The translations under genes and the position numbers were made by a program. The notes below the pieces were generated by a model, which was not told the DNA's origin, searched no databases, and was given only the letters and a program-made list of their open reading frames with translations. From Caulobacter sp031457805 (lineage in GTDB: Bacteria; Pseudomonadota; Alphaproteobacteria; Caulobacterales; Caulobacteraceae), in assembly GCF_031457805.1 (NCBI RefSeq), contig NZ_JAVDXI010000004.1:1-64000 (forward strand): 64,000 bases of DNA, written 5' to 3'. Below are positions 19,522 to 26,267 of the stretch, in pieces; within the stretch, counting starts at the first letter, position 1; every line of letters begins with the position of its first letter.

Positions 19522-20142
19522 ATGCTGATCGGGGTGGGTCTGAAGCGAGTGGGTGACAAGCGTGAGGCGATCCTCGGCTCGGCCCGGGCGATGTTCTTGC
19601 GCGAAGGCTACGCGGACGCGGGCATGGAGGTGATGGCGCGAACGGCCGGGATCTCAACCGCCACGCTGTACGCCTACTTCCCCAGCAAGGCCGACCTGTT
19701 CCGGACGATCGTCATGGAGACGATCAGCGGCGTCGCCGCGCCCGTGCGCGAGGCTGTTCGCGTCAAGGGCGACGCCCGCACGCGCCTGACCAGCTTGGCC
19801 ACGGCTTACGTCACCTTCTTTTCGCGTCCCGATACCCGCGCGCTGTTCAGGATGGTGACGACCGAGCGACGTCGCTTCCCGGACGTCGCCGAGTACGTCC
19901 TGCAAAGCGCCCGCGACGAACTGGGCGGCGCGGCGATCGCCGTGATCAATGACCTGGTGAAGACCGGCGAGCTTAGGGTCGAGAAGCCCTCGTGGGCGGC
20001 CGGCCAGCTGATGGGCATGCTGGATCACGTGACCCTGGTGCTGGGCCTGTCGGCCGGCGACGACGTTCAGTCTCGTCGGCCCGTGCGCGCTATCGCCAAT
20101 GACGCGGTGGAGACCTTCCTGGCCCGCTACGGCGCGCGCTGA
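19522..20142 (+). CDS. TetR/AcrR-family transcriptional regulator
   Basis: The N-terminal helix-turn-helix is clear (REAILGSARAMFLREGY, then GISTATLYAYFPSKADLF), followed by a ligand-binding domain of about 140 residues. The start is uncertain: ATG 19522 is used (206 residues), but in-frame TTG 19492, GTG 19501 and GTG 19549 are possible and none has a strong ribosome site. No efflux or enzyme gene is adjacent, so the target is unknown. The gene is divergent from the APH/ATPase gene and may control it. Confidence 0.85.
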   Translation: MLIGVGLKRVGDKREAILGSARAMFLREGYADAGMEVMARTAGISTATLYAYFPSKADLFRTIVMETISGVAAPVREAVRVKGDARTRLTSLATAYVTFFSRPDTRALFRMVTTERRRFPDVAEYVLQSARDELGGAAIAVINDLVKTGELRVEKPSWAAGQLMGMLDHVTLVLGLSAGDDVQSRRPVRAIANDAVETFLARYGAR

Positions 20143-20157
20143 AGCGCGGTCCGCCGC

Positions 20158-20826
20158 CTACGGAAACAGCCGCCTGGTCGTCCAGCCGCCCTCGGCGCGG
20201 TCGAACACCAGCCGCTCGTGCAGGCGGAAGGGCCGGTCGCGCCAGAATTCGATCGTCACCGGAACGATCCGATACCCCGACCAGTGCGGCGGGCGTGGCA
20301 CCTTACCGAGGCCGAACTTCAGACCCATCTCGGCGACGCGCTTCTCCAACGCCAGGCGATCAGGCAGAGGCTGCGACTGGTCGCTGGCCCAGGCGCCGAT
20401 CTGGCTGTGGCGGGCGCGGCTGGCGAAATAGGCGTCGGCCTCGGCCTCAGTGACCGGCTCGACCGTCCCGCGAATCCGCACCTGACGGCGCAGCGATTTC
20501 CAGTGAAAGAGCAGCGCCGCCTTGGGATGGGCGTTCAGCGCCCGTCCCTTGGCGCTCTGGGTGTTGGTGTAGAAAACAAAGCCCCGCGCGTCGAAGTCCT
20601 TCAGCAGGACCATGCGCGAGTCGGGCATGCCGTCGGCGTCAACCGTCGAGACGGTCATGGCGTTGGGATCGTTGGGCTCCTTTTTCCCCGCCTCCTCCAG
20701 CCATTCGGCGAACAGGGCGAAGGGGTCCTCCTCGCTGAGCAGCGGCGGCGGCGTGGCCTCCCGCACCTGGCGGACATAGTCGTCCTCGCTGGGCGAGGCG
20801 GGGATCAGGGTCGGGTCGGCGCTCAT
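20158..20826 (-). CDS. pdxH: Pyridoxamine 5'-phosphate oxidase
   Basis: PdxH oxidises pyridoxine or pyridoxamine 5'-phosphate to pyridoxal phosphate using FMN and oxygen. At 222 residues it has the normal length. Family motifs are visible: MVLLKDFDARGFVFYTN (FMN site), FHWKSLRRQVRI, SRARHSQIGAWAS, and the C-terminal WRDRPFRLHERLVF and RLFP. The ATG at 20826 gives the standard N-terminus, and upstream in-frame codons are not conserved in style. It is convergent with the TetR gene and divergent from the J-domain gene. Confidence 0.95.
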   Translation of the reverse strand: MSADPTLIPASPSEDDYVRQVREATPPPLLSEEDPFALFAEWLEEAGKKEPNDPNAMTVSTVDADGMPDSRMVLLKDFDARGFVFYTNTQSAKGRALNAHPKAALLFHWKSLRRQVRIRGTVEPVTEAEADAYFASRARHSQIGAWASDQSQPLPDRLALEKRVAEMGLKFGLGKVPRPPHWSGYRIVPVTIEFWRDRPFRLHERLVFDRAEGGWTTRRLFP

Positions 20827-20931
20827 GGGGTGGGTATAGTCCTCAAGCGGCGGCGCCACCACCACCCAGCGCCCCAAAGCGAAAGTCTTAACTTAACCGG
20901 GCGTTGACCATCCCGGCGGCAGGGTCCCGGG

Positions 20932-21633
20932 ATGACCGCCCGGCATGCCGCCCTGACGCTTTCCGCCGCCCGAGCCCTGCTGGGCGTGGCGGCCGACGCC
21001 GACGAGCGCGAGCTGCGCAAGGCCTATCGCGAGGCCGCCAAGCGGGCCCATCCAGACCGTCCGACCGGCGACGCGGCCCTGTTCCGCGACGTGTTGGCCG
21101 CCTATCGCCTGCTGCAGGACACGCCGATCGTTCGCCATCACTATCCGCCGGCGGTCGCCCAGCCGGCGCCGATCGCCGACCGCGTCTTTCTCGAGATCGA
21201 CATCGCCACCGCCTTGACGGGCGGGGCCGAGGAGCTGGCCATCGACGGTCGACGCCTGCGCCTGAAGCTGCCCGCCGGCCTGCGCGAGGGCGACAAGGTG
21301 CGGGTCGAAGGGGTCTGTTTCGAGGTCCGCCTGCGCGGCCAGGATGGCGCCCTGGTGCGCGGCGATGATCTGTGGCTGACCGGCAAGGTCGATCCGCGCG
21401 TGCTGGCCGAAGGCGGCCGCGTCGACGCCGACACGCCGCTGGGCCCCCGCCCCGCCTGGATCTCAACCAAGGCGGCCGCCAGGGGCCTGGTCCGCCTGCC
21501 CGGCCAGGGCCTGCCCGCCCGCGCAAACCACAAGGCCGGCGACCTCTTCCTGCGCCTGGAAGCCGCCGAAAGTCGCGGCGAGAGCCCGGCCCGCTCGTTG
21601 CTGAAGCGCTTCGCGGCCGCCTGGGCGGCTTAG
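20932..21633 (+). CDS. J-domain (DnaJ-like) protein
   Basis: The protein has 233 residues. A J domain at about 8-65 (ALLGVAADADERELRKAYR, then AHPDRP with the HPD motif) should stimulate an Hsp70 ATPase. The rest resembles the beta-rich C-terminal substrate-binding region of CbpA/DnaJ proteins (GGAEELAIDGRRLRLKLPAG, LPGQGLPARANHKAGDLFL). There is no G/F-rich stretch and no zinc finger, so it is a type III or shortened CbpA-like co-chaperone rather than DnaJ itself. GGGATG gives little ribosome-site information. Confidence 0.85.
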   Translation: MTARHAALTLSAARALLGVAADADERELRKAYREAAKRAHPDRPTGDAALFRDVLAAYRLLQDTPIVRHHYPPAVAQPAPIADRVFLEIDIATALTGGAEELAIDGRRLRLKLPAGLREGDKVRVEGVCFEVRLRGQDGALVRGDDLWLTGKVDPRVLAEGGRVDADTPLGPRPAWISTKAAARGLVRLPGQGLPARANHKAGDLFLRLEAAESRGESPARSLLKRFAAAWAA

Positions 21634-21647
21634 CGCGTTCTCCCAAA

Positions 21648-21766
21648 TCCTCCCCCTAGCGGGGGAGGTGTCGGACCGAAGGGACGACGGAGGGGGAAGC
21701 CCTCTCCGCAATCTCAGCTTTACTTCCCCCTCCGGCGCTTCGCGCCGCTTCCCCCGCTAGGGGGAC
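21648..21766. repeat. TCCCCCTAGCGGGGGA palindromic repeat
   Basis: Outer arms TCCCCCTAGCGGGGGA and CCCCCGCTAGGGGGA flank inner arms GGAGGGGGAAG and CTTCCCCCTCC. It has the same plan as the CTCCCCCGC family at 17703 and 48870 but different arm sequences. Confidence 0.8.
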
Positions 21767-21802
21767 AATTAATCGCGCACGATCTTTTTTCGCCGCCTCG
21801 CC

Positions 21803-21848
21803 CTTGAAATCATATCGCGCACGATTAAATCGTTCGTACGATTTCAAG
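21803..21848 (+). promoter_or_regulatory. Predicted OhrR operator upstream of ohr
   Basis: The palindrome AAATCGT-TCGT-ACGATTT (21827-21844) lies 20 bases before the ohr ATG, inside a wider pair CTTGAAATC (21803-21811) and GATTTCAAG (21840-21848). A further ATCGCGCACGAT occurs at 21771-21782 and again at 21813-21824. OhrR repressors bind palindromes next to ohr promoters, so this is the likely peroxide-responsive operator. Confidence 0.6.
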
Positions 21849-21863
21849 CCAAGGAGCTTCCGG

Positions 21864-22280
21864 ATGACCACCCTCTACACCACCCGCGCCACCGTCGTTG
21901 GCGGCCGTGAAGGCCACGCCCGCACCGAGGACGGCCTGCTGGACGTTCAGCTGTCGATGCCCAAGTCGCTGGGCGGCAAGGAAACCGGCACCAACCCCGA
22001 GCAGCTGTTCGCCGCCGGCTACGCCGCCTGTTTCCAGAGCGCCATGGGCCATGTCGCCCGCACCCAGAAGATCGCTCTGACCGGTTCGACCGTGACCGGC
22101 CAGGTGAGCCTGGCGACCGCCGAGGTCGGCTTCCGCCTGGAAGTGGCGCTTGAGGTCGAGACCCAAGGCCTGTCGCAAGCTGACGCCGAGGCCCTGGTCG
22201 CCAGCGCCCACGCCGTCTGCCCCTATTCGAACGCCACGCGCGGCAACATCGACGTGGCCATCAGCGTCAAGGCCGCCTAA
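21864..22280 (+). CDS. ohr: Organic hydroperoxide resistance protein Ohr
   Basis: Ohr is a 138-residue thiol peroxidase that reduces organic hydroperoxides using lipoylated partners. Both reactive cysteines are present: Cys56 (AACFQSAM) and Cys119 (AVCPYSNATRGN). The N-terminal YTTRATVVGGREGHA and the GGKETGTNPEQLFAAGYAAC segment are diagnostic of the Ohr rather than the OsmC subgroup. The ATG at 21864 follows AAGGAGC. The gene is followed 10 bases later by its regulator, as one transcription unit. Confidence 0.95.
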   Translation: MTTLYTTRATVVGGREGHARTEDGLLDVQLSMPKSLGGKETGTNPEQLFAAGYAACFQSAMGHVARTQKIALTGSTVTGQVSLATAEVGFRLEVALEVETQGLSQADAEALVASAHAVCPYSNATRGNIDVAISVKAA

Positions 22281-22290
22281 CAGGGTTCCC

Positions 22291-22737
22291 ATGACTCAGA
22301 AGCCCGCGTCATCCGACCAGCCCGTCGAGATCCTGCGTCTCGACAACCAGCTGTGCTTCGCCCTCTACGGCGCGGCCAACCGGATGACGCGGCTCTATCG
22401 CCCGATGCTCGACGCCCTGGGCCTGACCTACCCGCAGTATCTGGCGATGCTGGTGCTGTGGGAGGCCAGTCCCCGGACCGTCGGCGCCTTGGGCGAGGCG
22501 CTGGACCTTGATTCCAGCACCCTGACCCCGCTGCTCAAGCGGCTGGAGGCGGGTGGCCTGGTCACCCGCGACCGCGATCCCGAGGACGAGCGGCGCGTGA
22601 TCGTGTCCCTCACCGACCAGGGTCGCGCCCTGCGCGATCAGGCGGTGAGCATTCCGGAAAAACTGTTCTGCGCGCTGGACATGCCGCTGGACGCTGTGGG
22701 CGCCCTGCGCGATCGGCTCAAGGTGCTGGCGAAGTAG
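22291..22737 (+). CDS. ohrR: MarR-family peroxide sensor OhrR
   Basis: OhrR is a 148-residue winged-helix repressor that senses organic hydroperoxides by oxidation of a conserved N-terminal cysteine, here Cys22 in DNQLCFALYGAANR. The MarR core is visible (TYPQYLAMLVLWE, LDSSTLTPLLKRLE, RDPEDERRV wing). There is no second cysteine in the C-terminal region, so regulation may follow the one-Cys scheme. It is co-transcribed with ohr and probably represses both from the palindrome at 21827-21844. Its TAG stop is immediately followed by a 108-bp repeat. Confidence 0.95.
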   Translation: MTQKPASSDQPVEILRLDNQLCFALYGAANRMTRLYRPMLDALGLTYPQYLAMLVLWEASPRTVGALGEALDLDSSTLTPLLKRLEAGGLVTRDRDPEDERRVIVSLTDQGRALRDQAVSIPEKLFCALDMPLDAVGALRDRLKVLAK

Positions 22738-22845
22738 CTAGAGCATTTTTCGAGCGAAGTGGTTCCGGTTCGCGGGAAGAAAAATGCGCCAAAACAAAAG
22801 ATTAGAGCTCACGGCCTGACGCAGTCAGGTCGTGAAATGCTCTAG
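22738..22845. repeat. 108-bp CTAGAGCATTT repeat, copy 1
   Basis: The element is bounded by CTAGAGCATTT and AAATGCTCTAG. It contains two sub-hairpins (arms around GGTTCCGGTTC and around GGCCTGACGCAGTCAGGTC). It differs from the copy at 26160-26267 at only two positions. Its right boundary supplies the TAG stop of the DUF4282 gene. Confidence 0.92.
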
Positions 22846-23234
22846 TGCGTCTCGGCGGCGGCCTTCTGGGCCTGACGCGCCCGGTGCGCGGCGTGGTCGG
22901 CGTCGCTGGTCTGGCGCAGGGCCCGCAGGTCCTCGCTGATCCGGAAGATGGCGACATAGAACTCGCAGAAGGCGCGCCACAGCAGCACCAGGGCGCCCGC
23001 GACCAGCAGACCCGCGACCAGAACCGGGAAGGCCAGCAGGAGCGAGCCGACGCCCGGCTCCTTCAACGCCAGGCCGACGGCGGCGCCGACGACCGAGAAG
23101 CCGAACAGGGCCACGACGCCCAGGCCCGCCCAATAGATGAAGTGAATCACCGGCCCGGTGACCAGGCGATCGAAGGTCAGGAGATCCCAAAGCAGCGAGC
23201 TGGACCCACGCTTGGTCTTATTGGCCGGAGGCAT
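22842..23234 (-). CDS. DUF4282 membrane protein
   Basis: A 130-residue inner-membrane protein with two helices (about 28-53 and 63-88). The segments LTFDRLVTGPVIHFIYW and FYVAIFRISEDLRALR are the hallmarks of DUF4282. Function is unknown. The last codons run into the repeat at 22738-22845, whose terminal CTAG gives the stop codon. It is convergent with ohrR. Confidence 0.85.
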   Translation of the reverse strand: MPPANKTKRGSSSLLWDLLTFDRLVTGPVIHFIYWAGLGVVALFGFSVVGAAVGLALKEPGVGSLLLAFPVLVAGLLVAGALVLLWRAFCEFYVAIFRISEDLRALRQTSDADHAAHRARQAQKAAAETH

Positions 23235-23360
23235 ACGTCACCCCAAGACGGCGAAAAGCGCCTCTTTGCCCCATCGCTACCAGCGACCGGCCCGCTCGGC
23301 AATGCCAAGCGGGCCTCGTCGTTTTCAGGGTCGGCGACCCGACGCATTTACCCCACGCGT

Positions 23361-23885
23361 TTACTGGGGCTTGGCGCCCGCGACCGTGGCGTCGATCTGC
23401 GCCTTGGTGGCCGTGGTCTGGACGCCGCCGTCGGTGGTGGCGCTCAGGCTGGCGCTGGGCAGGGCGAATTTTACGCCGCCGTTCGTCACGATCACGTTGG
23501 TCGAGCCATCCGCGCCGGTGCTGGTTCCGGTGATCTGGCCGACCGACACGCCCTGTGAGTCCTTCACCGCCATGCCAACCTTGAAGGCAGCCGCGACATT
23601 GGCCGAGCTGGGCGTCGCGGCGCTGTCGGCCGGGTTGGCCGAGGGCGGCAGGGCCGGATTGGCGGGTTGGGCGGGGCTCATGCCGGGCTGGGCGGGCGCG
23701 GCGGGATCCGCTGGGTTGGCGGGCGGCGAGCTGAAGGGCGGGGTCGCCGCTTGAGCCGGCGACGCGGTCTGAGCCGGCGGCATCGGTCCGGTCGGATTGG
23801 CCGGCGTGGTCGTGGTCTGGGCGATAGCGGCGCCGGCGAACGTCAGGGACGCGGCGGCGGCGAGCAAGGCAAGCTTGTGCGTCAT
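23361..23885 (-). CDS. Secreted Pro/Ala-rich protein with PRC-barrel-like end
   Basis: The protein has 174 residues. A signal peptide (cleavage near AIAQ, residue 23) precedes about 75 residues rich in Pro, Ala, Ser and Asn with loosely repeated PANPADPA-type units. A compact C-terminal region (FKVGMAVKDSQGVSVGQITG onward) resembles a PRC-barrel-like beta fold. This pattern is common in small periplasmic proteins of Caulobacterales and function is unknown. It stands alone. Confidence 0.75.
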   Translation of the reverse strand: MTHKLALLAAAASLTFAGAAIAQTTTTPANPTGPMPPAQTASPAQAATPPFSSPPANPADPAAPAQPGMSPAQPANPALPPSANPADSAATPSSANVAAAFKVGMAVKDSQGVSVGQITGTSTGADGSTNVIVTNGGVKFALPSASLSATTDGGVQTTATKAQIDATVAGAKPQ

Positions 23886-23970
23886 GTTGGAACTCTCCGT
23901 CGAGGGCCCCTCCCGGACGAGAATAACGTGACCCGTTGGGCGGGGTTCCGTCGGGGATCCGACACGAGGG

Positions 23971-24579
23971 CTATGCGGACGCGCCTTTCACCTCGACCAG
24001 CGCCAGGATGTAGGCCTCCATCAGCCGGACCAGCTCATCCTCCAGCCGATGCGGGTCCAGAGCCAACTCGTTCTCCACGGTGGCCGCGCGCAACAGGCCG
24101 ATGACGGCGTGGGTCAGCACGAACCCCGCCTCCGGGGTCATGTCGAAGTCGAAGCGGGCCTTGCCGGCGATCGCGTCGAAGAACAGGCGGTGATGACGCA
24201 TCACGGCTGCGTCGCCGGCCTGGTCGGCGAAGGCGTCCAGCAACGCCCGCCGCGTCGCGGGCGCGCCCTCGAAAGCGGTCGCCAGGGTGCGGACGATCAG
24301 GCGAACCGCGCTGATCCGGGGCCCATCAATGACGATGCGGGCGATACGGTCGCGCGCGGCGGCGGCCTGACGCTGGGCCAGCGCCGCCAGGATCGCCTGC
24401 TTGCCCTCGAAGTACTGGTAGAGCGTGCCGACGCTCACCCCTGCCCGTTCGGCGATGTGGTTGGTGGTCAGGGCTTCGACCCCGCCCTGCTCCAGAAGTT
24501 GAAAGGTCGCCTCGAGAATCGCCTCGACCGTCGCCTCGGACCGCGGCTGGCGCGGCGTTCGCCTTGTTTTTTCAGTCAC
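23971..24579 (-). CDS. TetR-family transcriptional regulator
   Basis: The protein has 202 residues using GTG 24579 as start. A TTG at 24618 would add 13 residues, and neither start has a well-placed ribosome site. The helix-turn-helix is typical (ATVEAILEATFQLLEQGG, then GVSVGTLYQYFEGKQAIL), and the C-terminal domain looks like TetR_C of the AcrR type. It is divergent from the MpaB-like oxygenase gene with 123 bases between, so it is the probable local repressor of that gene. Confidence 0.88.
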   Translation of the reverse strand: MTEKTRRTPRQPRSEATVEAILEATFQLLEQGGVEALTTNHIAERAGVSVGTLYQYFEGKQAILAALAQRQAAAARDRIARIVIDGPRISAVRLIVRTLATAFEGAPATRRALLDAFADQAGDAAVMRHHRLFFDAIAGKARFDFDMTPEAGFVLTHAVIGLLRAATVENELALDPHRLEDELVRLMEAYILALVEVKGASA

Positions 24580-24702
24580 TTGCCGCGTCGCTCCTGCATT
24601 GCCCCGCCCGGCGGGCAAGGCGAGTAGGCCGATGAACGACGATTACATAGGCTTTGATCCCACACGAGGGTCCATGTCGGACCGCCGCCGGACGAGGATC
24701 GC

Positions 24703-26025
24703 ATGACCGCTGCTTTGGAGAAGGTTCGCGCCAAGGTCGCCTCGCAGAAGGAGGCCCTTCCCGCCCTGTATGGCGACGTCGACTTCGACATCACGCCCGA
24801 GCGGTTCACCGACGATGCCAAGGCCAGCGTCGCGCCGAAGCTGGCCCGCGCCAAGCTGGATCCCGACAAGCTGGCCCTGATCAAGGCCTATACGATGCTG
24901 GGCGACGTCGTGGCCGACGCCTATGCGGCGCTGATGCCCAGGTACGGCTTCCGGCCTCTGATCCAGATGCTCACCACGGCCTGCGACAAGGGGATCGCCG
25001 CCGTGCCCGACGCGCCGCCGGAGCTGGCGGCCTTCATCGCCGACATGGAGCGCGTGCCCGACTGGCTGGACATGGAGCTGGTCCGCGAGGGCCAGAAGCT
25101 GGACCGCAACGCCGCCGCCAATCTGGGGCCGTTCGCGATCCGGGGCGCGTTCATCGCCACCTTCATGAACAAGTACGCCGCCCTGCCGATGGCGCTGACC
25201 GGGACGCTGTCGAACGACACCGCCGCGCGCCGGGTCAACGAGACGGCGACCTTCTTCACCACCACCCTGCTGCCGGGATCGCTGGACCGTCACGGCGCGG
25301 GGTTCAAGGCCGCCGCCATGGTGCGGCTGATGCACTCGATGGTGCGGTTCAATGCGCTGAAGCGCTCGAACCTGTGGGACGTCGGCGTCTATGGGATCCC
25401 GATCCCGCAGGTCGACCAGATGCCCGCCGGCCTGATCCCGATCTTCCTGATGAGCTACAAGATCGTGGCCACGGGCCGGACCGTGTTCACGCCCGAAGAG
25501 CGCGCCCGCGTGGAGCTGGCCCGCTATCGCTGCTTCCTCTTGGGCCTGCCCGAGGACCTGCTGGCCGACACCCCGCAGGGCGTGGTCGACACCATGAACG
25601 CCCGCAGCGCCACGTTGCGCGCCGGCTTCGACGACGCCACCTGCGGCGAGCTGGTCCGCGCCACCCTCAACGCCTACCTGCCGCCGAACGAGAGCCCTGA
25701 GAACAGACTGTTCGACAAGGTCGAGCGCGGCTTCGCCAAGGTGTTCTTCCTGAAGAACTTCCTGAACGGCGACCGGGCGGCGGCGCGGCGGATGGGCGTC
25801 GAGATCGGCCCGCGCGACTTCATGCTGTTTGGCCTGGTGGCCCTGCTGGTCAGCAGCCAACTGGCCGCCTACCGGCTGGCGCGGAATGTGCCGGGGGTCG
25901 CCGAACTGGCGGACCGTCGGCTGGTCGCCCGACTGAAGAAGCAGCTGGCGCGCTATGGCCATGCCGAGTTCACATCGGACGCGGAAAAGTACCGGCCAGC
26001 GGCGGGGTCCAAGGCCGCGGCGTGA
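24703..26025 (+). CDS. MpaB/Lcp-like oxygenase (DUF2236)
   Basis: The protein has 440 residues and resembles the DUF2236 family, which includes rubber-cleaving Lcp and fungal MpaB haem oxygenases. The diagnostic stretch is GAGFKAAAMVRLMHSMVRF (about residues 197-215), where the His of LMHS is the expected haem ligand. One hydrophobic helix near residues 380-400 (LFGLVALLVSSQLAAY) may associate with membrane. The substrate is unknown. The divergent TetR gene suggests induction by a hydrophobic compound, as inference. Confidence 0.75.
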   Translation: MTAALEKVRAKVASQKEALPALYGDVDFDITPERFTDDAKASVAPKLARAKLDPDKLALIKAYTMLGDVVADAYAALMPRYGFRPLIQMLTTACDKGIAAVPDAPPELAAFIADMERVPDWLDMELVREGQKLDRNAAANLGPFAIRGAFIATFMNKYAALPMALTGTLSNDTAARRVNETATFFTTTLLPGSLDRHGAGFKAAAMVRLMHSMVRFNALKRSNLWDVGVYGIPIPQVDQMPAGLIPIFLMSYKIVATGRTVFTPEERARVELARYRCFLLGLPEDLLADTPQGVVDTMNARSATLRAGFDDATCGELVRATLNAYLPPNESPENRLFDKVERGFAKVFFLKNFLNGDRAAARRMGVEIGPRDFMLFGLVALLVSSQLAAYRLARNVPGVAELADRRLVARLKKQLARYGHAEFTSDAEKYRPAAGSKAAA

Positions 26026-26043
26026 AGCGCGTTGAGGGCCCTG

Positions 26044-26150
26044 TGCGTCCTTCGAGGCTCGCCTGCGGCTCGCACCTCAGGATGAGGAAATCTGTTTGCT
26101 GAACACCTCATCCTGAGGTGCGCGCTCCTGAGCGCGCCTCGAAGGACGCA
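26044..26150. repeat. TGCGTCCTTCGAGGC palindromic repeat
   Basis: The outer arms TGCGTCCTTCGAGGC and GCCTCGAAGGACGCA are exact complements, with inner arms CACCTCAGGATGAGG and CCTCATCCTGAGGTG. It is a further repeat family, lying directly before the second 108-bp element. Confidence 0.88.
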
Positions 26151-26159
26151 AACCCGTTC

Positions 26160-26267
26160 CTAGAGCATTTTTCGAGCGAAGTGGTTCCGGTTCGCGTGAA
26201 GAAAAATGCGGCAAAACAAAAGATTAGAGCTCACGGCCTGACGCAGTCAGGTCGTGAAATGCTCTAG
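26160..26267. repeat. 108-bp CTAGAGCATTT repeat, copy 2
   Basis: This copy is identical to 22738-22845 except at two positions (GCGTGAAG for GCGGGAAG, and GCGGC for GCGCC). The right-hand CTAG supplies the TAG stop of flhA on the minus strand. Confidence 0.92.
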
